NCBI GenBank assembly: GCA_031655335.1
Contig: CP134226.1
Location: forward strand, 372,001-436,000
Direction of reading: 5' to 3'
DNA length: 64,000 nt
From: Thalassospiraceae bacterium LMO-SO8
Lineage (GTDB): Bacteria > Pseudomonadota > Alphaproteobacteria > Rhodospirillales > Casp-alpha2
Made by a program: the position numbers and the translations under genes. The notes below the pieces were generated by a model, which was given only the letters and a program-made list of their open reading frames with translations, was not told the DNA's origin and made no database searches. This document shows, one piece after another, positions 44,136 through 53,293 of this stretch. Within the stretch, counting starts at the first letter, position 1. Every line of letters begins with the position of its first letter.

Positions 44136-44951
44136 TTACCGCGTGACCACGAAGGCGAACAGCATGTCCGTGACGATGATCGCCGAAATGGACTGCACCA
44201 CGGCGCGCGTCGTCGCCTTGCCCACGCCTTCGGCGCCGCCCTGGACCGAGGCCCCGTTGACCACGCCGATCACGGCGATGAGGATCGAGAAGATGACGCT
44301 TTTGCCGAGCCCGTGCATGAGGTCGTCGACGCTGAGCAGGTCGATGGTCTGATCCATATAGGCGGCGAGCGAGATGCCGAGGTCCAGGTTGACATAGACG
44401 CCGGCGAAGAACAGGCCGACAAAATCGGAAAACAGGGTCAGCGCCGGAACCATGATCAGCATCGCCACCATGGCCGGCACGACCAGGAAGCGCACCGGGT
44501 TGATGCCCATGACGTAAAGGGCGTCGACTTCCTGGTTGATCTTCATGGTGCCGATGCGCGCGGCAAGCGCCGAGCCGGACCGCCCGGCGATGACGATGCC
44601 GGTGATCAGCGGCGCGAATTCGCGCACCACGGAAAACGAAATGCCGACGGTGACGCGGCTTTCCGCGCCGAAGATGCGTAGCGTATGGATGCCCTGAATG
44701 GCCAGCATCATGCCGATGGTCGCGGCCAGAAGCGCGATGATCGGCACCGCCTGGATACCGACGGCCATGCATTGCTCGGCAATGGCGCCCAGGCGCACCG
44801 CCTGCTTTTCGCGCCGCCCGAAAATCAGCCAATAGAAGCTTTCCACCACCATCATGGCGCCCAGGCCGATTTCCTCGATCCCGGCGACGGCGGCGCGGCC
44901 GACCTTTTCGGTCGTTACGACGATCGGGTTTCGGGTATCGGTTGGGGTCAC
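44136..44951 (-). CDS. MlaE-type permease
   Basis: A 271-residue membrane protein with the MlaE domain: IGMMLAIQGIHTLRIFGAES, FAPLITGIVIAGRSGSALAARIG, and VMGINPVRFLVVPAMVAML. It forms the transmembrane channel for the ATPase and MCE protein. It is the first gene of the lipid-transport operon (permease, ATPase, MCE protein, lipoprotein). The MFS protein at 34479 also begins MTPTD, which is probably coincidence. Confidence 0.94.
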   Translation of the reverse strand: MTPTDTRNPIVVTTEKVGRAAVAGIEEIGLGAMMVVESFYWLIFGRREKQAVRLGAIAEQCMAVGIQAVPIIALLAATIGMMLAIQGIHTLRIFGAESRVTVGISFSVVREFAPLITGIVIAGRSGSALAARIGTMKINQEVDALYVMGINPVRFLVVPAMVAMLIMVPALTLFSDFVGLFFAGVYVNLDLGISLAAYMDQTIDLLSVDDLMHGLGKSVIFSILIAVIGVVNGASVQGGAEGVGKATTRAVVQSISAIIVTDMLFAFVVTR

Positions 44952-44987
44952 GCGCGGTTTCTCCGGTCGTCTGGGGCGAGGCAGGGG

Positions 44988-45308
44988 CTAAACGGCGTCG
45001 TCCACACTGGCGTGAATGGCGAACACGGCGTCGAGGCGCGCCAGTTTAAGCACCCGCAAGGCGCCTTCGCTGACCGCCGCCAGGGCCAGGGTTTGGCCGC
45101 CCTTCTTGGCGGTCTGCAGGGCTTCGACCAGCGAGGCCACACCCGACGAATCGATATAGCCGACCTTGGCCAGATCGACGACCACGGGCTTGCCTTGGCC
45201 GACCGTGGCCAACAGGGCTTCACGCGCCTTCGGCGACGTTTGCAGATCGACGTCGCCTTCGAAGGCGATCACGACGGATCCGCCGACGTCTTTGACTTCG
45301 TGCTTCAT
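44988..45308 (-). CDS. STAS-domain anti-sigma factor antagonist
   Basis: A 106-residue STAS protein with the phosphorylatable serine in YIDSSGVASLVEAL. Two roles fit: antagonist in a partner-switching circuit with the GAF-PP2C-HATPase protein encoded immediately upstream, or the MlaB component of the lipid transporter downstream. Gene position supports either. The ATG at 45308 with a GAGGGG site is preferred over the TTG at 45323. Confidence 0.88.
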   Translation of the reverse strand: MKHEVKDVGGSVVIAFEGDVDLQTSPKAREALLATVGQGKPVVVDLAKVGYIDSSGVASLVEALQTAKKGGQTLALAAVSEGALRVLKLARLDAVFAIHASVDDAV

Positions 45309-45319
45309 GTCCAGTCCCC

Positions 45320-47092
45320 TCAAGATGCGCCGGCTTTTGTCTGAAGCCGCTTTCGCAGTTGTAACAGATTACCCACCCCGGCGGGAGGCGTCACGAACTG
45401 AACGTCGTCCATGATCTCGTGGATCAAATGAACGCCGAGCCCACCCGGTTTGATGTCGTCAAGATCGCGGCCCTTAATCTGGCCCGTATCGACGGGGGCC
45501 GCGAAATCCTGCAATTCGACCACGAAATCGTCGCCGTCGCGGCGCAGTTCCACGGCGATCTCACCGTCGGCGCGCCCGCCATAGGCATGGCGCACCACGT
45601 TCTGGCAGGCCTCGTCCACGGCCAGGATGACCTGTTCGGTCATCTCGTCCTCGCAGATCAGGAAATCCAACGCCGCGCGCACGGCATGGCGGATCACGCG
45701 GAGCCGGTCGGCCCGCGCCGGCAGGCGCATGGACATGATCAATTCCGACCCACCGGCCACCCGTTCGGCGGCGGCCAGGGCCGCCGGCCGCTCGGCCGCC
45801 GTATCGCTGACGCCCAGCAAGGTGACGTCGTCGCGCATGCCGCCCTCGCCGGGCTGGATAAGCCCGACCACCGCATCCAGCCGTGCCCGCAGCGTCTGGC
45901 CCCGGGTTTCCAAAAGAATCCTTTTCACGCCGTCGACGCCCAGTTCCGTGCCGGCGTCGTCGACATAGCCTTCCGTCACGCCGTCGGTGAAAATCCACAG
46001 GCTGCCGCCCTTCAGGTCGATCGCCGTTTCCGGGTAGCCATCCTTGGTCGGCGGATCGGCCAGAATGCCGAGCGGCGGGCCCTCGGCCTCAAAAGCCTGA
46101 AAATCGCCCTCCGGCGTCAGCAGCAGGGCCGGTTCGTGCCCGGCGTTGGACAGCGTGACCACGCCCGTGCGCGGATCGTAGATGCCGCCGACCATGGTCA
46201 CGAACATGCCGCGCGCCGCGGTTTCGCAAATCTCGCGATTGACCAGGGCCAGCAGGCGGCCCGGCGACAAAATCGCCTTGCCCAGACAGCGGTAGAGGCT
46301 GGCGGTCTTGGCCATCAGCAGGGCCGCGTTGACCCCCTTGCCCGAGACATCGCCCAGGCAGAAGCAGATGCGCCCGTCCTCGAGCGGGAAATGGTCGAAG
46401 AAATCGCCGGACACCTCGCGCGCGGGCTGGTTGACGCCGCCGATGGGCGCGTCGTCGCCGGCGGGCCGGGGCAACAGGGAGCTTTGGATTTCGCGGGCCA
46501 GTTCCAGTTCGCGCTTGATGCGTTCCTGTTCCAGCAAGGCGTCGGCCTGGCGGGCGTTGAGAATGGCCAGCGCCGCGGACGCCGCCAGGGCTTCCAGAAA
46601 ATGCAGGTCGTCGGGGCTGAACAGTCCGTCGCCGCCGCGCTTGTTGATCAGTTCGATGGCGCCGATGCGCTCGTCCTTCACGGTCAAGGGCGCGCAGAGA
46701 ATGGACTTGGTCGTATAGCCGGTTTTTTCGTCGACGCCGCCGAAGAAGTTCGGGTCCTTCGACACGTCGCGGACGATCTCGCCCAGGTTGTTCTGCACCG
46801 AGCGCCCGACAATGCCCTTGTCCGCGGCGATCACCAGGCCGGTAATCTCCGTCGCGCCGACGCAGGCGTGGCAGCGCAGGTTTTCCCCCGCGTCATCGAG
46901 CAGAAACAAGGCCCCGCCCTCGGCATTGACGGAATCCGTGATATGCCCGACGGCCTTCAGAAGCGCCGCGTCCAGGTCGCGCGAGGCCGCGAAATCCTGC
47001 GACATCTCGGCCAGCAGCTCCAGATTGGCCTGGAACCGGCGGGCATCCTCCGCGGCGGCGTCGCGGATGTTCAGGGCTGGCGCATTAGACAT
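45320..47092 (-). CDS. GAF - PP2C/SpoIIE - HATPase fusion regulator
   Basis: A 590-residue protein combining a GAF sensor (about 30-180), a PP2C phosphatase of the RsbU/SpoIIE type (about 195-410, motifs SGDFFDHF, LGDVSGKG, TDGVTEG, RDDVTLL) and a RsbW-like kinase domain (about 445-590, N-box ILAVDEACQNVVRHA, G2 GGLGVHLIHEIMDD). It thus carries both the phosphatase and the kinase that control an STAS antagonist. The adjacent STAS gene begins 12 bases after its stop. Its GAF ligand is unknown. Confidence 0.9.
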   Translation of the reverse strand: MSNAPALNIRDAAAEDARRFQANLELLAEMSQDFAASRDLDAALLKAVGHITDSVNAEGGALFLLDDAGENLRCHACVGATEITGLVIAADKGIVGRSVQNNLGEIVRDVSKDPNFFGGVDEKTGYTTKSILCAPLTVKDERIGAIELINKRGGDGLFSPDDLHFLEALAASAALAILNARQADALLEQERIKRELELAREIQSSLLPRPAGDDAPIGGVNQPAREVSGDFFDHFPLEDGRICFCLGDVSGKGVNAALLMAKTASLYRCLGKAILSPGRLLALVNREICETAARGMFVTMVGGIYDPRTGVVTLSNAGHEPALLLTPEGDFQAFEAEGPPLGILADPPTKDGYPETAIDLKGGSLWIFTDGVTEGYVDDAGTELGVDGVKRILLETRGQTLRARLDAVVGLIQPGEGGMRDDVTLLGVSDTAAERPAALAAAERVAGGSELIMSMRLPARADRLRVIRHAVRAALDFLICEDEMTEQVILAVDEACQNVVRHAYGGRADGEIAVELRRDGDDFVVELQDFAAPVDTGQIKGRDLDDIKPGGLGVHLIHEIMDDVQFVTPPAGVGNLLQLRKRLQTKAGAS

Positions 47093-47169
47093 GCCGGAAC
47101 TATGCCCGTATTCAATGACATCGGTAAATAGTCCGGTCGCATTTCAGTCCATTTTTGGCACCGTTGGCA

Positions 47170-49143
47170 TCAGGCCGCACGCACCTGATCCAGGAACTCG
47201 GTGACATAACGGCGCAGCCGGTCCCCTTCCCGGTCGAGGGTATCGACGGATTTCAACACTTCGGCGGCGGAGTGCTCCGTTTCGGCGGCCGCCTGGGCGA
47301 CCTGGGCTGTGTTGTCGCTGGCGCGGCGGGTACCGACGGTGGCTTCGTCCGTGTTCCGCGCGATTTCCTGCGTCGCCGCCGACTGCTGTTCGACCGCCGC
47401 GGAAATACCGGCGGCGATTTCGCACATCCGGTCGACGCTTTCCGTGATTTTCGCGATCGCGCGCACCGTGTCGCCGGTTTCGGACTGAATGTTGGCGACC
47501 TGGGCGGCGATTTCCTCGGTCGCCTTGGCGGTCTGGTTGGCCAGGTTCTTGACCTCCGACGCGACGACGGCGAAGCCCTTGCCCGCCTCGCCGGCACGGG
47601 CCGCCTCGATGGTGGCGTTCAACGCCAACAGGTTGGTCTGCTCCGCGATATCGGTGATCAGCTGGATGACCTCGCCGATCTTCAGCGCCGCGTCGTTCAG
47701 GCGCCGGACCCGCTCATCGGTCTTGCGCGCCTGATCGGCCGCGGCCTCGGACACCTGGCTCGACGTCGCCGCCTGTTCGGCGATTTCGGAGATCGACTTG
47801 GACAGCTCGTCCGCCGCCGTGGCCACGGTCTGCACGCTTGCCGCCGCCGTTTCCGATGCCTGGGTGACCAGCTTGGTCTGATCGGCGGTCTGCCGGGCGA
47901 CCCCGGACATATGCTCCGAGGTGGCCCGCATGTCCCTGGTCGCGGTGCTGACGTTGTCGAGCGACCCGGACACATGGGCATCGAATTCCTTGGCCATGCC
48001 CTCGATCTTCTGGACCCGGGCCTCGCGGGCCGCGCGTTCCGCCTGCCGCTCCTTGGCCTGCTGTTCGGCCGCGATCAGGCTGTCCTTGAAGACCTGAACC
48101 GCCTGCGCCATCTCGCCGATCTCATCGGTGCGGTGGGCGTCCGACACCTCGACATCGGTGTCGTTGCCGGCCAGACGCGACATGATCGCGACATTCCGCC
48201 CCAATGGCCGGGTGATCAGACCGACCACCAGGACGCTGATGGCGACCGCGCCGAACAGGGACGACAAAACCACCGCCGTGATCAGCAGACGCCGGGCGGA
48301 CGCTTCTTCCTCGGCGGTGCGCGCCGCCCGTTCGGCCCGCAACCGTTCGGCGGCGGCGGCGGCGGCGGTCAACTCCGCCTCTCGCTCCTTGAACGCCTTT
48401 TCCTGTTCCGCCGTCTTGGTCTCGGTCCTGGCGGCGAAAGACGCGGCCAGGTCGCGGGCTTCGGTTTTCATGGGTGTCAGGCGGTCCTCCAGCACCACTT
48501 CCAACAGGCCGAAGCGCTCCTTGGTCGGGCCAATGGCGGCGACGACACGGATCACGCCCTCGGCCGGGTCGATCGCCAGATGCGGGGCCTCTGTGCCGGT
48601 GTTTTCGGCGATGACGCTGGCCAGAACATTGGCGCGGTTCGGTGTCAGGCCTTCCTGTTCGACGACCGCGGCCAAGCTTGCCGCATCGTGGGCGGCAAAG
48701 AATTTCACCGACTTGGCGCCGGGCATGACCGCGAGATAGACCGAACCGTTGAGCATGAAAAACTCCCGGTCGCCCGGGTCCATGGGGGAAAGAATCGATT
48801 CCAACTGGGAAGCGATGATGCGCAACGCGCCCTGATAAAAGCCGCGCAGGTTTTCTTCCTGAACCGCGATGGTCTGCTGCCGCACGCCCAGTTCGCGGGC
48901 CGCGGCGGCGGCGATGTCGGCAAGCTGGCGGGCCTGTTCCGACTTCAGCAGGTCGATCTGGGCGGCCTTGAGGGATGTCTCTTCGCGGCTCAGCAAGCCG
49001 TCGCCCTCGCCGATGATCGCGCTCAACCGATCAAGGCTGCGCGTACTCATGACGACGGTTACCGTCCCCGCGATGGCGAACAGAAGCACGGTCGCCCCGA
49101 AGAATTTCGTGCTCAGTTTCTTAAAATCGATCAGCTTGGTCAT
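47170..49143 (-). CDS. Methyl-accepting chemotaxis protein
   Basis: A 657-residue chemoreceptor. An N-terminal helix ([19 protein letters not shown]) and a second around residue 325 ([21 protein letters not shown]) bracket a periplasmic sensor of about 280 residues. A HAMP segment follows, then the signalling tip in [21 protein letters not shown]. The C-terminus lacks the CheR/CheB-tethering pentapeptide. The ATG at 49143 follows a long G run; the longer frame to 49221 adds a non-helical segment. Confidence 0.93.
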   Translation of the reverse strand: MTKLIDFKKLSTKFFGATVLLFAIAGTVTVVMSTRSLDRLSAIIGEGDGLLSREETSLKAAQIDLLKSEQARQLADIAAAAARELGVRQQTIAVQEENLRGFYQGALRIIASQLESILSPMDPGDREFFMLNGSVYLAVMPGAKSVKFFAAHDAASLAAVVEQEGLTPNRANVLASVIAENTGTEAPHLAIDPAEGVIRVVAAIGPTKERFGLLEVVLEDRLTPMKTEARDLAASFAARTETKTAEQEKAFKEREAELTAAAAAAERLRAERAARTAEEEASARRLLITAVVLSSLFGAVAISVLVVGLITRPLGRNVAIMSRLAGNDTDVEVSDAHRTDEIGEMAQAVQVFKDSLIAAEQQAKERQAERAAREARVQKIEGMAKEFDAHVSGSLDNVSTATRDMRATSEHMSGVARQTADQTKLVTQASETAAASVQTVATAADELSKSISEIAEQAATSSQVSEAAADQARKTDERVRRLNDAALKIGEVIQLITDIAEQTNLLALNATIEAARAGEAGKGFAVVASEVKNLANQTAKATEEIAAQVANIQSETGDTVRAIAKITESVDRMCEIAAGISAAVEQQSAATQEIARNTDEATVGTRRASDNTAQVAQAAAETEHSAAEVLKSVDTLDREGDRLRRYVTEFLDQVRAA

Positions 49144-49460
49144 TACCCCCCCCCAGTGAATGCAAACGCCGCCCGCACCGCCCCATGCAGCGGCGCGGGT
49201 TGCCTTCCTTGGCCCAAACACAATCTATAATATGTGAATGTTTTTGTGGCGCAACGCCGCATTCCCATCCCCCGGCGCCGGCGCCCCGGTCATCGCGGCA
49301 ATGCGGGCCGCCCCATCCATGAACGACAGATGAAGTTTTGATTTCACGCGCTGATTGCCATGGACATTTCCCGACCTATACCGAAAATTGTCGACAAATC
49401 GGGACACATTCAGCCACACCCCGCCCGAACATCATGGGCCGTCAACCAACCGGAAGCGCC
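49144..49460. other. Intergenic region between MCP and EAL genes
   Basis: About 317 bases with divergent genes on either side. An AT-rich patch lies around 49220-49245, but no ORF with a ribosome binding site and no terminator was seen. Presumably both promoters are here. Confidence 0.5.
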
Positions 49461-51263
49461 ATGACCCCCGCCAACCCCACCATCGCTCTCCCCACCGCCG
49501 AACCGCGCCGCCCCACCAATGATCCCACTACCCGGTTTCTGACCTGGGCGCGGGACGAGGTCCGGTTCGCCTTTCAACCGATCATCGACCCCTATACGGG
49601 GCATCTCTACGGCGTCGAAGCCTTGATGCGTGGGCAGGAGGATTTGGATTTCGCGTCGATCCACGCCTTTTTCGATTTCTCCTTCCGCATGGGCATTCTA
49701 CAGGAGATCGAAGTCCTGCTGCGCGGGCGCGCCATGAAACAGTTTTCGGCGCTCAACCTGGGACCGTCCGTGCGCCTGTTCCTGAACATCGACAACCGCG
49801 TGCTGCTGACCGACGATCACCGTGCCGCCGACACGGTCGAGGCCGCCCGGGCCGCGAATCTGGCGCCGTCACGCGTGACCCTGGAAGTGTCCGAACGCCA
49901 TCAGGTCGATCGCGACATCTCCAGCACCGAAACCCTGGCGCAAATCTACCGGCGCCGGCAGTTCCGCATCGCCATCGACGATTTCGGCACCGGCTTCGCG
50001 GGGTTGAAGCTGCTGTACGACCAGAACCCCGATTACATCAAGATCGACCGTTTCTTCATTTCCGGGATCGAGACCGACCGCATGAAAAAGCTGTTCGTGT
50101 CGCAGATCGTCAGCCTGGCCCAGACCCTGGGCATCACGGTGATCGCCGAGGGCGTGGAGACGGAAAAGGAACTGCTGACCTGCAAGGAAATGGGCTGCAA
50201 CCTGATCCAGGGCTATTTCATCGAACGGCCGCTGGTTTTGGGAACCGACCTGCGGGATGCCTATCCCCGCGTGCGCGACCTGCGCAAGGGTGAAACGGAC
50301 CGCCGTTTCATCGATCAGGAACTGTCCATGCCGGCCCCCATCCGCAGCAGCAGCGACATCATGGCGACCTTCGAACATTTCCGCGAAAACAAGAACATGA
50401 CCTTCTTTCCCGTGGTCGACGACATGGACGAGCCGCTGGGCATCATCCGCGAGGAAGACCTGAAGGATTTCACCTATTCGCGTTACGGCAAGGACCTGCT
50501 GGCCAACGTGTCCTACAAGCGTCACCTCAACGAATTCATCCGCCCCTGCCCCGTGGCGGACATCCACGACAACGCGGAGCGGGTGTTGGAGAAATATTCC
50601 CTGTCCGGCACCCAGGAAGGGATCATCGTGGTCGAGAACCTGCGTTACGTGGGTTTCCTGACCGCCGCGTCGCTGCTTCAGGTCGTCAACGAAAAGCATC
50701 TGGCCATGGCGCGCGACGCCAATCCCCTGAGCAAGCTTCCGGGCAACCACATGGTCGTCGAATACGTGACCGACCTGGTCACCGACGGCGATACGGAAGC
50801 GGTCATCGCCTATTTCGATTTCGACAACTTCAAGCCGTTCAACGATACCTACGGGTTCCGCCAGGGTGACCGCGCGATCCTGCTGTTCGCGGAGCTGTTG
50901 AAAAAATCATTCATCGCCGACGGGGTCTTTCTGGGCCATATCGGCGGCGATGATTTCTTCGCCGGCTGGCGCGGTGTCGGCCTGGATCAGGCGCGGGAAC
51001 GGCTGGTCGATCTGCGCGAGTCGTTCCGCCATCAGGTCGAAACCTTTTACGACAAGGACGCCCGCGACACCGGCGGCATCGTCGCCAAGGACCGCGGCGG
51101 CGTCGAGCGGGTCTTTCCCCTGCTGTCCGTGTCCATCGCCGTCATGCACCTGAAACCGGGCCGCGCCGGGATCACGCCCGACGACCTAGCGCAGCAGATC
51201 GCCGTGACGAAGAAGGAATCGAAACGCGCCGACGATGGGATCGCCGTCGGCGTCGTAGACTGA
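49461..51263 (+). CDS. EAL - CBS pair - GGDEF-like c-di-GMP signalling protein
   Basis: A 600-residue cytoplasmic protein with an N-terminal EAL domain, two CBS repeats in the middle and a C-terminal GGDEF domain, the reverse of the usual order. EAL catalytic motifs are intact: VEALMRG, LNIDN, LEVSE, DDFGTGFAG, IKIDRFF and IAEGVETE, so phosphodiesterase activity is likely. The GGDEF signature reads IGGDDFFAGW, so cyclase activity is doubtful and it may be a GTP-binding or inactive domain. The CBS pair may sense adenine nucleotides. The ATG at 49461 is chosen; 49434 is also possible. Confidence 0.88.
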   Translation: MTPANPTIALPTAEPRRPTNDPTTRFLTWARDEVRFAFQPIIDPYTGHLYGVEALMRGQEDLDFASIHAFFDFSFRMGILQEIEVLLRGRAMKQFSALNLGPSVRLFLNIDNRVLLTDDHRAADTVEAARAANLAPSRVTLEVSERHQVDRDISSTETLAQIYRRRQFRIAIDDFGTGFAGLKLLYDQNPDYIKIDRFFISGIETDRMKKLFVSQIVSLAQTLGITVIAEGVETEKELLTCKEMGCNLIQGYFIERPLVLGTDLRDAYPRVRDLRKGETDRRFIDQELSMPAPIRSSSDIMATFEHFRENKNMTFFPVVDDMDEPLGIIREEDLKDFTYSRYGKDLLANVSYKRHLNEFIRPCPVADIHDNAERVLEKYSLSGTQEGIIVVENLRYVGFLTAASLLQVVNEKHLAMARDANPLSKLPGNHMVVEYVTDLVTDGDTEAVIAYFDFDNFKPFNDTYGFRQGDRAILLFAELLKKSFIADGVFLGHIGGDDFFAGWRGVGLDQARERLVDLRESFRHQVETFYDKDARDTGGIVAKDRGGVERVFPLLSVSIAVMHLKPGRAGITPDDLAQQIAVTKKESKRADDGIAVGVVD

Positions 51264-51267
51264 TCTG

Positions 51268-53124
51268 TCAGCCCAGACGCACCGCGGCGTAGGACCCGGG
51301 TGCGTCCTCGATGACGGCCAGCTTGCCGCCGCCCGGCAGGCGGGCCGCGACTTGGCCACCGGATTTTTTCGCGATCCACTTTTGCCAGTCAGGCCACCAG
51401 GAGCCCTCGTGGCGGGTCGCCGCATTAAGCCAGGCGTCCGGATCCTTGGGCGTCTTGGCGTTGGTCCAATGGCAGTACTTGTTCGCCGCCGGCGGATTGA
51501 TCACGCCGGCGATATGGCCCGACGCGGACAGCACGAAGCGCACCGGGCCGGCATAAAGCTGGGTCGCCGCATAGGTCGATTTCCAGGGCGCGATATGGTC
51601 GTCGGAGGTCGACAGCATGTAGACCGGCGTCTTGATCTTCGTCAGATCGATGGGCGTTCCGGCAAGCGCGATCCCGCCCGGCGTCACCAGACGGTTTTCC
51701 AAATACATCTTGCGCAGGTACATGCCGTGCATCATGGCGGGCATGCGCGTGTTGTCGGAATTCCAGTACAGCAGGTCGAAGGCCATGGGCTCGCGGCCCA
51801 GAAGATAATTGTTCACGACAAAGGACCAGATCAGGTCGTTGTCGCGCATCATGTTGAACACCTGGCTCATGTAGCTGCCTTCCAGGTAGCCCTTTTCCGC
51901 CATGTGTTCCTCAAGCAGGTCCAACTGCTCCTCGTCGATGAACACGCCCAGTTCACCGGGCTCTGAAAAATCCGTCATGGTCGTGAAGAAGGTCGCGGAG
52001 GCCACCCGGTCGGCGGTGTACTTGGCGCCTTCCGGCTGCGCCGCCAGATAGGCGAGGGTCGATGCCGTCAAGGTGCCGCCGATGCAATAGCCGATGATGT
52101 TGACGCTGTCCTCGCCGGTGGCGTCACGGATCGCGTCCATCGCGGCCAGCGGCCCTTCGAGCATGTAGTCCTCGAAGGATTTTCCGGCCAGGTTCTCGTC
52201 CGGGTTGACCCAGGACACGACGAACACCGTATGGCCCTGATCGACCGCCCATTTGATGAACGAGTTCTTGGGCTGCAAATCCAGGATATAGAACTTGTTG
52301 ATCCAGGGCGGCACGATCAGAAGCGGCCGCCTGGCCACCTTTTCCGTGGTCGGCGCATATTGGATCAACTGCATCAGGTCGTTCTGGAACACCACCTTGC
52401 CCGGGCTGACGGCGATGTTTTGGCCCAGGGTGAAGGCCGTTTCGTCGGTCATGGAAATCCGCAGTTGGCCCTCGCCGCGCTCCAGGTCCGCCAGCAAATG
52501 ATCCAGGCCCTTGATCAGGTTTTCGCCCTTGGTGTCGAGCGTGCGCTGAATCACCTTGGGGTTCGTCGCCGCGAAATTTGTCGGCGCCAGGGCGTTCACC
52601 CATTGCCGGGTATAAAAATTGACCTTGTCCCGCGTCTTGGAGTCCAGGCCGTCGACGTCGCTGACCGCCTCGCGGATCCAGTTCGACGTCAGCAGGTAGG
52701 ATTGCTTCAAGGTGTCGAACAGGACGTTTTCCGACCAGACCTCGTCCTTGAACCGCTTGTCGTCCGGGGCGGGCACGGCCACCGGGCCGGGGGTTTCGCC
52801 GTTCAGGCGCTTCGACGCCGCATCGAACAGGTCGGCATATCCCTGCCACAGTTTGGACTGCGCCTCGGCCAGCTTGACCGGGTCCTGCAACATGGCCGCC
52901 CCCAGTTCGAAGAACGCCTTGCCGACCACGAGAGGGTCCGGAATCTGAAAGCCCTGCTGTTCCGCCTGACGGTCCCAGAACTGCTGCATGATGCGCTGGT
53001 AGCGTTCGTTCAGCACCTGGGCGGCGCGCTGCGCCGCCTCCGCGTCGGGAAACGGCGTTTCCGGTCCGGCTTTGGTTTCCGTGACGCCGATGCGGGGCGG
53101 AGACTTTTCGGATGTCTTGGTCAT
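51268..53124 (-). CDS. phaC: Class I poly(R)-hydroxyalkanoate synthase
   Basis: A 618-residue polymerase. The lipase-like box is GYCIGGTLTAS with the catalytic Cys, the catalytic Asp is in STSDDHIAPW and the His in SGHIAGVINPP. The length indicates class I (single subunit), polymerising short-chain 3-hydroxyacyl-CoAs into carbon-storage granules. No phaA, phaB or phasin gene is adjacent. The ATG at 53124 is used because the extended frame to 53604 is basic and overlaps the next promoter. Confidence 0.95.
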   Translation of the reverse strand: MTKTSEKSPPRIGVTETKAGPETPFPDAEAAQRAAQVLNERYQRIMQQFWDRQAEQQGFQIPDPLVVGKAFFELGAAMLQDPVKLAEAQSKLWQGYADLFDAASKRLNGETPGPVAVPAPDDKRFKDEVWSENVLFDTLKQSYLLTSNWIREAVSDVDGLDSKTRDKVNFYTRQWVNALAPTNFAATNPKVIQRTLDTKGENLIKGLDHLLADLERGEGQLRISMTDETAFTLGQNIAVSPGKVVFQNDLMQLIQYAPTTEKVARRPLLIVPPWINKFYILDLQPKNSFIKWAVDQGHTVFVVSWVNPDENLAGKSFEDYMLEGPLAAMDAIRDATGEDSVNIIGYCIGGTLTASTLAYLAAQPEGAKYTADRVASATFFTTMTDFSEPGELGVFIDEEQLDLLEEHMAEKGYLEGSYMSQVFNMMRDNDLIWSFVVNNYLLGREPMAFDLLYWNSDNTRMPAMMHGMYLRKMYLENRLVTPGGIALAGTPIDLTKIKTPVYMLSTSDDHIAPWKSTYAATQLYAGPVRFVLSASGHIAGVINPPAANKYCHWTNAKTPKDPDAWLNAATRHEGSWWPDWQKWIAKKSGGQVAARLPGGGKLAVIEDAPGSYAAVRLG

Positions 53125-53293
53125 GCGGCCAGATTCCAGCAATGGACGGCGATGGCTGATACGAGTGTATCGTCCTTTGCCCGGCCGCGCCACGGGTTGG
53201 CCTTGTGGATTTCCGGCCATTGAGCACTTTTCCCCGGCAGGCCCGCCCGCTAAAAGCATGGCGGGGGACGCCCTCGGGGACAATGGAGGACCC

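Noticed and set aside
49221-49242. A possible eighth copy of the sulfur operator upstream of the MCP gene
   Set aside because: It shares ATTCA and the AT-rich character but mismatches at several otherwise conserved positions and is far from any sulfur gene, so chance is more likely.
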